Source: Alteromonas sp. MMG017 (lineage in GTDB: Bacteria; Pseudomonadota; Gammaproteobacteria; Enterobacterales; Alteromonadaceae). Taken from it: 64,000 bases of DNA. Below are positions 35,885 through 44,059 of this stretch, one piece after another. Every line of letters starts with the position of its first letter. Positions within the stretch are counted from its first letter, which is position 1. The notes below the pieces were generated by a model. It ran no database searches and was not told the DNA's origin. It saw nothing but the letters and a program-made list of their open reading frames with translations. The DNA is taken from assembly GCF_018100795.1 (NCBI RefSeq), contig NZ_JAGJDY010000001.1, forward strand, positions 1 to 64,000, written 5' to 3'. The position numbers were made by a program, and so were the translations under genes.

Positions 35885-36070
35885 TTATTGTGACAAGTAA
35901 AAAAGACAAACCACACCGATGACAACTAAAACACCACCGGTTTGACGCAACTGATTGGTCTGCATCTGACTTATTTGCAATAAGTATAAGCGCCAGCGCG
36001 TAGGGAATAACAAAGGGCCTATGCCTTCTACAATAAGCACTATTGCTAGCGCGGGCCAAAGCCAGTCCAT
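35885..36070 (-). CDS. DUF2065 (YjeT-like) small membrane protein
   Basis: 61 residues from the ATG at 36070, preceded by GTGAGG at six bases; a longer start at 36118 adds 16 atypical residues. MDWLWPALAIVLIVEGIGPLLFP forms one helix, then RWRLYLLQISQ and a second helix (about 44-60). The family usually stands between hflC and purA. Here purA follows as expected, but the upstream neighbour is an unrelated divergent gene, not hflKC. Function unknown. Confidence 0.85.
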   Translation of the reverse strand: MDWLWPALAIVLIVEGIGPLLFPTRWRLYLLQISQMQTNQLRQTGGVLVVIGVVCLFYLSQ

Positions 36071-36352
36071 TTTATACCTCACTGTTTTATCTAAATTATT
36101 TTCGTATATCTGCGCCATATATTTTAAAGTCTAGTAGCAGCTAGTGGCGCTTAAAGTAATCACGTAAGCATAGTAATGGCTCATTAGGGATTAACACACA
36201 GATAAATACCCTATTTTGTTAACCTAATGGTTATTCGAGCATTTTATATTCAACCTACTGAAATTTTTAACTTTTTTTAACCCAAAATAGTGCAAAAAAT
36301 CTATCATCTGCTATACGTAGAGTATTGCACTTAATCACACGGAAACAAATTC

Positions 36353-36778
36353 ATGCGTTTTCCCAAATATGGAAATTATGCGTTAGATGTCTCTGGGAAT
36401 GTATTGGAAGTGTTTGCTACGGGTGCGTGGAATTTAAAAACCGCAGAAGCCTTTACTGAAGAAATGCATGACCTAGTGAGCAGGTTCGATGACAAACCTT
36501 GGGCAGCTTTGCTAGATGGCCGAAGGTGGGTGTTATCGACACCAGATACACAACAAATCATCGTTGACGCTATAAAATTTAGCATTACTAAAGGGCTAAA
36601 ACGCTCTGCCTATGTGTTAGATACAGGCATGGTTAAGCGGGCGCAATTAGAATATACCCACCCAGCCAAAGAGCGCTCGTTTGATTTAAACGGTTATGAA
36701 AGAAACTACTTTCAACATTATTTTGCAGCGCTTAATTGGCTAGACAAGGAAGGCTTTTCACCTATAGCGAAAACGTAA
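36353..36778 (+). CDS. Unknown cytoplasmic protein, STAS/SpoIIAA-like size
   Basis: 141 residues. No signal peptide or membrane helix. YALDVSGNVLEVFATGAWNLKTAEAFTEEM suggests an alternating strand-helix start like STAS or SpoIIAA-like domains, then WAALLDGRRWVLSTPDTQQI. The resemblance is in pattern only, and I do not recognise a named family. It is transcribed alone, divergent from the DUF2065-purA pair. Confidence 0.65.
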   Translation: MRFPKYGNYALDVSGNVLEVFATGAWNLKTAEAFTEEMHDLVSRFDDKPWAALLDGRRWVLSTPDTQQIIVDAIKFSITKGLKRSAYVLDTGMVKRAQLEYTHPAKERSFDLNGYERNYFQHYFAALNWLDKEGFSPIAKT

Positions 36779-36807
36779 GGGCGTATCAGTGCCCTTAAAT
36801 TTAATTG

Positions 36808-37677
36808 CTAGTACAACAAGCTATACACTTTACGTCGATACTCAGATTTAAGCGCATCACCATCGGTTAACGCATTAATCATATCCAGCATGATTTTACG
36901 TGCATCCCCAAACCCTAGCTCTTTTTTAAGTACGCTGAGTAGCAAGGATAACGCTTCTTCCGATTTATTGGCTTGGTGTAGTTGCACAGCCAAATCTACT
37001 TTGAGTTGTAAATCATCGGGGTTAGCCGCTACCGACGCCTGCAATTGGCGAATTTCAGGTGTATCGGCTGCCTGTTCAGCAAGCTCTATTTTACCGTTAA
37101 GGGTATTATAGCGCGCATCTTGTTCGACTAACTTTATCTCTTCTAACAAGGCTTTAGCCTGTGTTAGCGACCCAGTCTCAATGTAGCAATCAATGACCAT
37201 ATATTTGGCATTGATATTATCAGGGCTCATCTCTAAGACTTGCTTCGCATTCGATAAGCCTTCTACGTAATCGCCTCTTTGAATGGCTTGTCCTGCTGCT
37301 GCAAGAAAATCATCTTCAGGATTAGGCAGGTACTTGGCTAGCATCTCACGAATTTGTGCTTCAGGTTGCACGCCCGCAAAGCCATCTACAGGTTGGCCGT
37401 TTTGAACCACCATTACAGTAGGCAAACTACGAATGCCAAATTGACGTGCAACTTCTTGCTGCGTTTCACAATCTACTTTGGCAAGAATAAGGTGCTGTGC
37501 ATACTCTCCTGCTATCTTTTCTAAGATAGGCAGTAGATCTTTACATGGCTCACACCAGTCTGCCCAAAAATCAATAAGCACCAGCTTTTCTTGTGATGCT
37601 TCTAAGATAACTTGCTGAAAATTCTCAACAGTAATATCAACGATAGTTGCCGCATTGTTCGCAACAAGATTGTCCAT
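36808..37677 (-). CDS. cnoX: Thioredoxin-fold/TPR co-chaperone (CnoX/YbbN-like)
   Basis: 289 residues. A thioredoxin domain (about 1-115) with the active site DFWADWCEPC (Cys42, Cys45), IRSLPTVMVV and its cis-Pro, then tetratricopeptide-like helical repeats (about 120-280; GDYVEGLSNAKQVLEMSPDN). E. coli CnoX has lost one of the redox cysteines, whereas here both are present, so the protein may be an active oxidoreductase as well as a holdase. It is a single gene. Confidence 0.88.
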   Translation of the reverse strand: MDNLVANNAATIVDITVENFQQVILEASQEKLVLIDFWADWCEPCKDLLPILEKIAGEYAQHLILAKVDCETQQEVARQFGIRSLPTVMVVQNGQPVDGFAGVQPEAQIREMLAKYLPNPEDDFLAAAGQAIQRGDYVEGLSNAKQVLEMSPDNINAKYMVIDCYIETGSLTQAKALLEEIKLVEQDARYNTLNGKIELAEQAADTPEIRQLQASVAANPDDLQLKVDLAVQLHQANKSEEALSLLLSVLKKELGFGDARKIMLDMINALTDGDALKSEYRRKVYSLLY

Positions 37678-37852
37678 AAAGTGGGCCTTTTAAAACATTT
37701 ATTTTCTGACAATGAATATGGGGTAACTCATAGCAAAAAACAACCGCTACAAAAAATCGGCAACAATGTCGGATTCACGACATACTTACCTTCGCTCGCG
37801 TGTTAATTTGTTGTTAATTTACGCATGACGACACTCACTGGAGGGCTACGCC

Positions 37853-38182
37853 ATGGCTACCGAGTCAAACGTTCAAACTCAATTTCAATCTTTTAGCGAG
37901 TTTTACCCTTATTATCTTGCGGAACATGCCAATCTAACCTGCAGAAAATTACACTTTATTGGTTCATGGTTAGTGTTAGGTGTCATCGCCAGTAGCATAT
38001 TGACGGGCAACTTAGCCTTGTTATGGCTGATCCCAGTAGTAGGCTACGGCTTTGCGTGGGTGGGACATTTCTTTTATGAGAAAAATAGACCTGCGACTTT
38101 TCGCCACCCGCTCTATAGCTTACTGGGTGACTGGGTGATGTTTAAGGACATCTTAATAGGTAAAGTCAGTATTAGGGCTTAA
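37853..38182 (+). CDS. Mpo1-like (DUF962) membrane protein
   Basis: 109 residues. FQSFSEFYPYYLAEHANLTCRKLHFIGSW at the start is the family hallmark, with conserved His residues (AEH, LHF) and a later GHFFYEKNRPATFRHP. Two hydrophobic segments lie between them. Yeast Mpo1 is an Fe2+-dependent dioxygenase for 2-hydroxy fatty acids, with the conserved His residues as ligands; bacterial members are mostly uncharacterised. Terminator-like hairpin follows. Confidence 0.88.
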   Translation: MATESNVQTQFQSFSEFYPYYLAEHANLTCRKLHFIGSWLVLGVIASSILTGNLALLWLIPVVGYGFAWVGHFFYEKNRPATFRHPLYSLLGDWVMFKDILIGKVSIRA

Positions 38183-38221
38183 ACCCTATCAACGTTAATA
38201 ACTTGTCGGGTTAAAAGAAAC

Positions 38222-38286
38222 AAAAAAAGCCAGACGCCCCCTGTGAAGTAACCCCAGTGAAGTGTCCCGCAGTACGCTGGCTTTTT
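38222..38286. terminator. Long terminator-like hairpin
   Basis: AAAAAGCCAG near 38224-38233 pairs with CTGGCTTTTT at 38277-38286, with a 40-base GC-rich interval that contains further short pairings (GTGAAGT occurs twice). T runs on either side allow use from both directions, between the Mpo1-like gene and the convergent sugar dehydrogenase gene. Confidence 0.65.
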
Positions 38287-38341
38287 GAATTTTAAAATCT
38301 AGTCGATTTCAACACACTAGAAATAAGGCTGTTCCAACCAT

Positions 38342-39475
38342 TTACTTGGCGGGGGTAAGTTTCAACACTTTACCGTTGGTGGCATCGGTTAGCAGATAAA
38401 TAGCGCCGTTAGGCCCCACTTCTACATCACGAATACGGGCTTGGTTATCACGCACATATTCATGCTGCTCCCCTGGCTTACCGCCATCCATTTCGATACG
38501 TCGTAAATGAGTGAACTTTAACGAGCCTACCAACAAATCTCCGTTCCACTGTGGAAACAAATCACCTTGGTAGAACGCCATACCGCTAGGGGCAATAGAA
38601 GGATCCCAGTAAAGTACTGGCTGCTCCATACCATCCATGTGGGTTTTATCACTGATAATGTCGCCGCTGTAATCAATACCATAGGTAATGATAGGCCAAC
38701 CGTAGTTAGCACCTTTAGACAGCAAGTTAACTTCATCACCGCCTTTTGGCCCGTGCTCCATTGCCCACACTTCACCGGTTTCTGGGTGAATGGTAATGCC
38801 TTGAACATTTCGGTGGCCGTAGCTGTAGATTTCAGGAGCTTTACCGTCAGCAAAAGGATTATCGCTAGGCACACTGCCATCGCGGTTAATGCGCACAATA
38901 GTACCGAAATGGTTATCGGTATTTTGTGCTTCCTTCATGTATTTATAACGGTCACCCAAAGTGATAAACAGTTGTTTGTTGGCATCAAACGCTAAGCGAC
39001 AACCAAAGTGAAAGCCGTTATCAATTAGTGGCGCGGCACTAAAAATAGTTTCCACATTTGCCAGCGCGTTACCGTTTAGCGTGGCTTTAGCAACGCTACT
39101 GCTGCTTCCACCTTCACCAGGTTGGCTGAAACAAAAATAAACCTTGTTGTTAGTTTCAAATTCAGGATCGATAGTAATATCTAACATACCACCCTGATTG
39201 TTCGCTTCTACCTTAGGCACATTTGACAAGCGTGGCGATAGTTTACCAGATTGACTTAGGCGCCTAATGCCGCCCTCACGTTCGGTAACCAACATGTCGC
39301 CATTAGGTAGGAAGGTCATTCCCCAAGGGTGAACTAACCCTTGTGCTAATTCAGTAACAACAAGATTTTCATTTGTGGGAGTTTTAGCGTCTGCTTGTTG
39401 CGAAAACGCTGGCTGAGTTGCCCCAGCCAGCGTTAATGTACAAACAGACAACACATTTATTATAGTGCGTGTCAT
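38342..39475 (-). CDS. PQQ-type soluble sugar dehydrogenase (Asd/GDH-B-like)
   Basis: 377 residues from the ATG at 39475, preceded by GGCGGA; a longer reading would overlap the dps stop. A signal peptide ends near QPAFSQQ. The six-bladed propeller pattern is clear: LVHPWGMTFLPNGDMLVTER, NQGGMLDITIDPEF, HFGCRLAFD, SYGHRNVQGITIHPETGEVW and MAFYQGDLFPQWNGDLLVGS. Relatives oxidise aldoses using PQQ in the periplasm. The aldose is unknown, and no pqq genes are in the window. Confidence 0.88.
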   Translation of the reverse strand: MTRTIINVLSVCTLTLAGATQPAFSQQADAKTPTNENLVVTELAQGLVHPWGMTFLPNGDMLVTEREGGIRRLSQSGKLSPRLSNVPKVEANNQGGMLDITIDPEFETNNKVYFCFSQPGEGGSSSSVAKATLNGNALANVETIFSAAPLIDNGFHFGCRLAFDANKQLFITLGDRYKYMKEAQNTDNHFGTIVRINRDGSVPSDNPFADGKAPEIYSYGHRNVQGITIHPETGEVWAMEHGPKGGDEVNLLSKGANYGWPIITYGIDYSGDIISDKTHMDGMEQPVLYWDPSIAPSGMAFYQGDLFPQWNGDLLVGSLKFTHLRRIEMDGGKPGEQHEYVRDNQARIRDVEVGPNGAIYLLTDATNGKVLKLTPAK

Positions 39476-39504
39476 AATTTTTCCGCCGTGAAGTATATTC
39501 CGGC

Positions 39505-39978
39505 TTATTTTGCCAACATTGCGCGAAGCATCCAAGCAGACTTTTCGTGAACACGCATACGATCGCCTATTAGTGCTGCAGAAGACTCATCGTCCGCGTC
39601 TTGCGCTAACTTAAGTGAATCACGTGATGTTTTAACCACTTGCTCATGACCGTGAGTCAGCAATGCCACCATTTCTGATGCTTCAGGTACACCTTCTACT
39701 TCATCAATTGCGCTTAGTTCAGCAAACGACTTGTACGTACCCGGAGCAGCAACACCTAATGTACGAATACGTTCTGCGATTTCATCTACAGCTTCTGCAA
39801 GCTCTGTGTATTGCTCTTCAAACATCAAATGTAGTTGTCTAAACTGTGGACCTTCTACATTCCAATGGAAGTTATGGGTTTGTAGGTAAAGCGTGTAAGA
39901 ATCTGCTAATAGTTTTTTAAGGCCTTCAGCCACTGCATTACGATCTTCTTCTGAAATGCCGATATCAATCTTGCTCAT
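39505..39978 (-). CDS. dps: Dps-family DNA-protection ferritin
   Basis: 157 residues. [19 protein letters not shown] at about 35-53 and [19 protein letters not shown] hold the inter-subunit ferroxidase residues (His, His, Asp, Glu). [21 protein letters not shown] closes the four-helix bundle. Dps stores iron and shields DNA from peroxide. There is no extended Lys-rich tail, so DNA binding may be weak. The sugar-dehydrogenase gene follows 30 bases later on the same strand. Confidence 0.92.
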   Translation of the reverse strand: MSKIDIGISEEDRNAVAEGLKKLLADSYTLYLQTHNFHWNVEGPQFRQLHLMFEEQYTELAEAVDEIAERIRTLGVAAPGTYKSFAELSAIDEVEGVPEASEMVALLTHGHEQVVKTSRDSLKLAQDADDESSAALIGDRMRVHEKSAWMLRAMLAK

Positions 39979-40117
39979 ATCTCTCTCCTTGGGTTAGCAA
40001 CTAATTCACTAATTTAGAATGGGGAATACCATTTAAATCTTACCTTAATGATACTCTAAGAATATTGATTTGGATTATAATTTTAACGATTGTAGACATC
40101 TAGTTTGACGATTTACT

Positions 40118-40603
40118 TCAATGATGGTGCTGATGGCCGGCTTCTTTACCCATTCCTTTAACCGGTAATTCTACGGTGTAATCAGCGGCGTTATCGAAAG
40201 ACAAGGTCAATGACACACTACTTCCTTCAATTAGCCCTTTTTCTAATCCCAACAACATCACGTGATAACCGCCAGGCGCAAAGGAAAGCGACTCATTTGG
40301 CGCAATGTCTATACCTTCTTTTACTTCTCGCATACGCATCATGTTATCGCTCATTTCGGTAGTGTGAATTTGCGCGTCCTTGGCAATATCACCGCTCACC
40401 TTTACACCCGTTAATTTAGCCGAAGTGTCGCTTTCATTATGCAAAGTGAAGTAAAGGGCTGCAGATTGTGCCATGGGGAACGTGGCGCGAGCGTAACCGT
40501 CGCTAATAGAAATAGGGTGCGTAGCTTGAACGCTGCACGCGGTCAGCGCAAACATAAACAAGGCAAGTAACTTAAAGGATAATGAGTGAGTATTAGGTGT
40601 CAT
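40118..40603 (-). CDS. PCu(A)C-type periplasmic copper chaperone
   Basis: 161 residues. The N-terminal signal ends LTACSV, a possible lipobox with Cys23. The copper motif H-x-n-M-x-H-x-M is seen in IHTTEMSDNMMRMREV (about 97-112) and FAPGGYHVMLLGL (about 127-139). The tail GHQHHH adds a His cluster. It should pass Cu(I) to the CuA site of cytochrome oxidase. Sco1-like and oxidase genes are not nearby. Confidence 0.9.
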   Translation of the reverse strand: MTPNTHSLSFKLLALFMFALTACSVQATHPISISDGYARATFPMAQSAALYFTLHNESDTSAKLTGVKVSGDIAKDAQIHTTEMSDNMMRMREVKEGIDIAPNESLSFAPGGYHVMLLGLEKGLIEGSSVSLTLSFDNAADYTVELPVKGMGKEAGHQHHH

Positions 40604-40774
40604 ACCGCCGCTTCCAAAATAAAAACTGGCTGCTAGTGTACGGTAGGTTTATTTAATAAAGAAGAAAATATAGAAAATCTGGAAATGTATCCCGAAAGGG
40701 AAAAACGATAACGAGGAAGTTAACTTAGAAAGCACTAGATAAAAAAGCGGTGTGAAGGCTTTAGTGTGAAAGAA

Positions 40775-40850
<76 letters not shown>

Positions 40851-40911
40851 ACACTTTTCACACCCGCTGGGTTAACAGCGGATGCGTATAATAGCCACAA
40901 TTAAAAGGTTG

Positions 40912-42048
40912 TCAACCTTTTAAACGTTTTGCCTCGCCAATCAGTTTCGGAAAGTACTCTAACGGCAAATATTGACTCAAATCGTGTAATTTTTCGCCCA
41001 GTTTTGGGTAGCTGTCAGTGGTGACATTGATATGACCCATCTTGCGCTTTTCACGCACCGATTTTCCATACCAATGCAAATGACTGCCATCAATACTCAA
41101 AAGTTCTCTTGAAAAACTACTGCAGCCAATAATATTTATCATTGCGCTTGGACCAATAGCCGATGTATCACCTAAAGGTAAACCACAAATTGCGCGAAGA
41201 TGATTTTCAAATTGGCTGGTTACTGCACCCGATTGACTCCAATGACCAGAATTATGCACTCTAGGCGCAAGTTCATTAACTAAGAGTTCATCACCACATT
41301 GAAACAATTCAACCGCTAACACGCCGACATAGTCCATGCCTTCAGCCAGTTTCACAAAAATATCGTGAGCTTTTGCTTGAAGCACATCGTCAACATGGGT
41401 AGCTGGGGCAACCGACACATGAAGTTGGCCTTGATAATGTAAGTTTTCAGCAAGCGGGTATGTACGCACATCACCTTGCTTATTACGTACGCCAATTAAA
41501 GAAAGCTCACGCTCAAAAGGCACCATCTTCTCTACTACAAGTGGCACTTTCTCTAAATTTAAAGTCGCTAAGGCTCGTTTAAGCTCTGGTAGCTCATCTT
41601 TATTGGCTAATCGCCACTGACCATAGCCATCGTAGCCATCACGACTGGATTTTAGAATAAGCTTCTCACCCAACGCTTCAATGCATTCATCAAGCTGGTC
41701 TAGATGGGTAACGATTCGATGCGCACTGTTAGCAACCTTCATGCCCTCAAGCAATGCTTTCTCTCGCACTCTATCAGCGCCAACCAAAATACTTTCAATA
41801 CTGGGCATTAACTTGCCCGTCTTGGTGGCTTCTTCTAGTAAGTGCTCAGGCACATGCTCAAATTCTACCGTAAGTGCATCAGCACCTTCTAAGGCTTGAT
41901 CTAAAGAAGTGTCGAGGGGGGTTTTACTTACTGGGTGCACGACAGTATCGTTGTTTACGTCGACAGCCTGCACTTCAATGCCAAGCGGACTGCCCGCCAA
42001 ATACATCATTTGCGCCAATTGGCCTGCACCGTAAACGACTACTCTCAT
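40912..42048 (-). CDS. purK: N5-carboxyaminoimidazole ribonucleotide synthase
   Basis: 378 residues, ATP-grasp type. [20 protein letters not shown] binds the substrate, [18 protein letters not shown] and [20 protein letters not shown] form the ATP-grasp loops, and [13 protein letters not shown] carries the metal and phosphate ligands. It carboxylates AIR to N5-CAIR with ATP and bicarbonate. Its start overlaps the purE stop by four bases, so the pair is coupled. Confidence 0.97.
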   Translation of the reverse strand: MRVVVYGAGQLAQMMYLAGSPLGIEVQAVDVNNDTVVHPVSKTPLDTSLDQALEGADALTVEFEHVPEHLLEEATKTGKLMPSIESILVGADRVREKALLEGMKVANSAHRIVTHLDQLDECIEALGEKLILKSSRDGYDGYGQWRLANKDELPELKRALATLNLEKVPLVVEKMVPFERELSLIGVRNKQGDVRTYPLAENLHYQGQLHVSVAPATHVDDVLQAKAHDIFVKLAEGMDYVGVLAVELFQCGDELLVNELAPRVHNSGHWSQSGAVTSQFENHLRAICGLPLGDTSAIGPSAMINIIGCSSFSRELLSIDGSHLHWYGKSVREKRKMGHINVTTDSYPKLGEKLHDLSQYLPLEYFPKLIGEAKRLKG

Positions 42049-42539
42049 TCGTCAAGCTCCAAAGTGTTGCTTGAAGCCAACACCGTCTCAGTTTGCTGCT
42101 TTCGAAAGGCAATAACCGCATCGCGCACGTTAGTATCTTGCAGTGCCACCACTTGCGCCGCGAGCAAGCCTGCATTGGCTGCACCCGCTTCACCGATGGC
42201 TAATGTGCCAACCGCAACGCCTTTTGGCATTTGTACAATTGATAACAGGGAATCAAGACCGCTTAATGCTTTAGATTTTACTGGGCAACCGAATACTGGC
42301 AAGTGCGTGTGCGCAGCAATCATTCCCGGTAAGTGCGCTGCACCACCTGCACCAGCAATAATGGCACTAAAGCCTTCGTCTGCTGCGCCTTCGGCAAATT
42401 CAACTAATAAGTTTGGCGTTCTGTGTGCTGACACCACTTTTGCGTCGAATTCAACACCAAACGACTTCAGCATTTTTGCTGCTTGTTGCATGGTAGGCCA
42501 GTCTGAGGTTGAGCCCATAACTATTGCGACTTTTGCCAT
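42045..42539 (-). CDS. purE: N5-carboxyaminoimidazole ribonucleotide mutase
   Basis: 164 residues. [17 protein letters not shown] at the N-terminus and [16 protein letters not shown] with the catalytic His are the class I PurE signatures; [20 protein letters not shown] and [19 protein letters not shown] complete the site. It converts N5-CAIR to CAIR. It is first in the purEK operon. I could not make out a PurR-type operator upstream. Confidence 0.97.
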   Translation of the reverse strand: MAKVAIVMGSTSDWPTMQQAAKMLKSFGVEFDAKVVSAHRTPNLLVEFAEGAADEGFSAIIAGAGGAAHLPGMIAAHTHLPVFGCPVKSKALSGLDSLLSIVQMPKGVAVGTLAIGEAGAANAGLLAAQVVALQDTNVRDAVIAFRKQQTETVLASSNTLELDE

Positions 42540-42781
42540 CTAGAAATCCTCTGAGATAGGTAAATTGGATAACCGGAAAAGCCCGCGATTGTAGCCTAAA
42601 TCGCCAACAAATCCCACATATTAGCCGCAAGTGATCTAGCAAGGCCTTCATTTTCGTAAAACCTCTATATAATTACAAATGGTTAATCCTTCCAGTGCCA
42701 CTTGGTATTCTTTATGACTACCTCTTTTCACTCGGCTGGTTGTAGGCCTTCATAAGGCTAAGGTAAACGGAGGTATCGATA

Positions 42782-44059
42782 ATGTCGAAAGCGCATCAAA
42801 CAGACGTAATTGATGAAGTGATTGAAGAAGTGCAAGACGTAGTATCAGATTTTCTTAATCGGGAAGCTGCCCCTGGCATTTTACTGATGATTGCTACTGT
42901 ACTGGCGCTTATCATTGCCAACTCCCCTCTTGATCACCTCTACGACCAATTAATTAGCCTTCCAGTACAAATTTCAGCAGGTACGTGGGCAATTGATAAA
43001 CCCTTATTGTTATGGATTAACGATGGCTTTATGGCCGTTTTCTTCTTTCATGTTGGGTTAGAGCTAAAGCGTGAAATATGCGAAGGCGAGCTATCTAACC
43101 CCAAAGACATTGTTTTACCTGCCACCGCTGCAATTGGCGGCATGCTGTTACCGGCCCTCATTTACGTAGGCATTAACTGGGACAACCCTGTGGCAATTGC
43201 CGGTTGGGCAATTCCAGCGGCAACCGATATAGCTTTTGCGTTAGGTATTTTGGCGTTATTAGGAAGCCGAGTACCCACTAGCCTTAAGATTTTCTTAGTC
43301 ACCTTGGCCATTATTGATGATATTGGCGCTATTGTAATAATTGCGCTTTTCTATACCAACCACATTACGATGGGCGCCCTGTTGGTGGCAGCGGCGTGCT
43401 TACTGTTGTTGTGGCAAATGAACAGGCGCAATGTGGTGGATATTCCTGCTTATATGATGGTGGGCATTATTTTATGGGTGGCCATGCTTAAATCTGGGGT
43501 GCATGCCACGTTGGCAGGCGTGATATTAGCGGCCTTTATTCCTATGCGAGACAGTAAGGATGAAACCTATTCACCGGTTACGCGCTTAGAGCGTAGCTTA
43601 AATAGCACGGTGAGCTTCGCCATTTTACCTCTGTTTGCTTTCGCTAATGCAGGGATAAGCTTCGGTAATATTAGCCCCGAGGGTATTTTTCACCCTGTCA
43701 CCTTTGGCATATTTTTAGGCTTAGTTCTCGGGAAGCAGGTTGGCGTATTTGGCTTTTGTTATTTGATGATTAAGCTCAAACTTGCAACCTTGCCTGATGA
43801 TCTTAACTTAAAACATATTTACGGTTGTGCACTGCTGTGTGGTGTGGGCTTTACCATGAGCTTGTTTATTGGTGGTTTAGCTTTTGAAGAAACGGGTATT
43901 AATCAGATTTTTGACGAGCGAGTAGGTATTTTGGCCGGCTCCGTTGTATCGGCAACCTTGGGTTACATCGTATTGTATATGGTAGGCTACAAACCGGTTA
44001 ACAACAAAGGCAAAGTTGCCTCAAACGCGAGCAAGTTCACGGGCAATACTGTCGATTAA
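42782..44059 (+). CDS. nhaA: Na+/H+ antiporter NhaA
   Basis: 425 residues with about twelve helices. NDGFMAVFFFHVGLELKRE near 80-98 and AGWAIPAATDIAFALGILAL near 140, with the paired Asp in LAIIDDIGAIVIIALFY near 180, are the ion-binding motifs. It expels Na+ or Li+ for protons. GGAGG precedes the ATG by eight bases, and a small hairpin (GCCTT-CAT-AAGGC) lies just before that site. The N-terminal acidic extension (EVIEEVQDVVSDF) is longer than in E. coli. The end overlaps the convergent kinase gene by 39 bases. Confidence 0.96.
   Translation: MSKAHQTDVIDEVIEEVQDVVSDFLNREAAPGILLMIATVLALIIANSPLDHLYDQLISLPVQISAGTWAIDKPLLLWINDGFMAVFFFHVGLELKREICEGELSNPKDIVLPATAAIGGMLLPALIYVGINWDNPVAIAGWAIPAATDIAFALGILALLGSRVPTSLKIFLVTLAIIDDIGAIVIIALFYTNHITMGALLVAAACLLLLWQMNRRNVVDIPAYMMVGIILWVAMLKSGVHATLAGVILAAFIPMRDSKDETYSPVTRLERSLNSTVSFAILPLFAFANAGISFGNISPEGIFHPVTFGIFLGLVLGKQVGVFGFCYLMIKLKLATLPDDLNLKHIYGCALLCGVGFTMSLFIGGLAFEETGINQIFDERVGILAGSVVSATLGYIVLYMVGYKPVNNKGKVASNASKFTGNTVD

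Noticed and set aside
42714..42755. Possible 13-codon upstream open frame before nhaA
   Set aside because: It has an ATG and a stop but no ribosome-binding site and no codon bias that would suggest a leader peptide.
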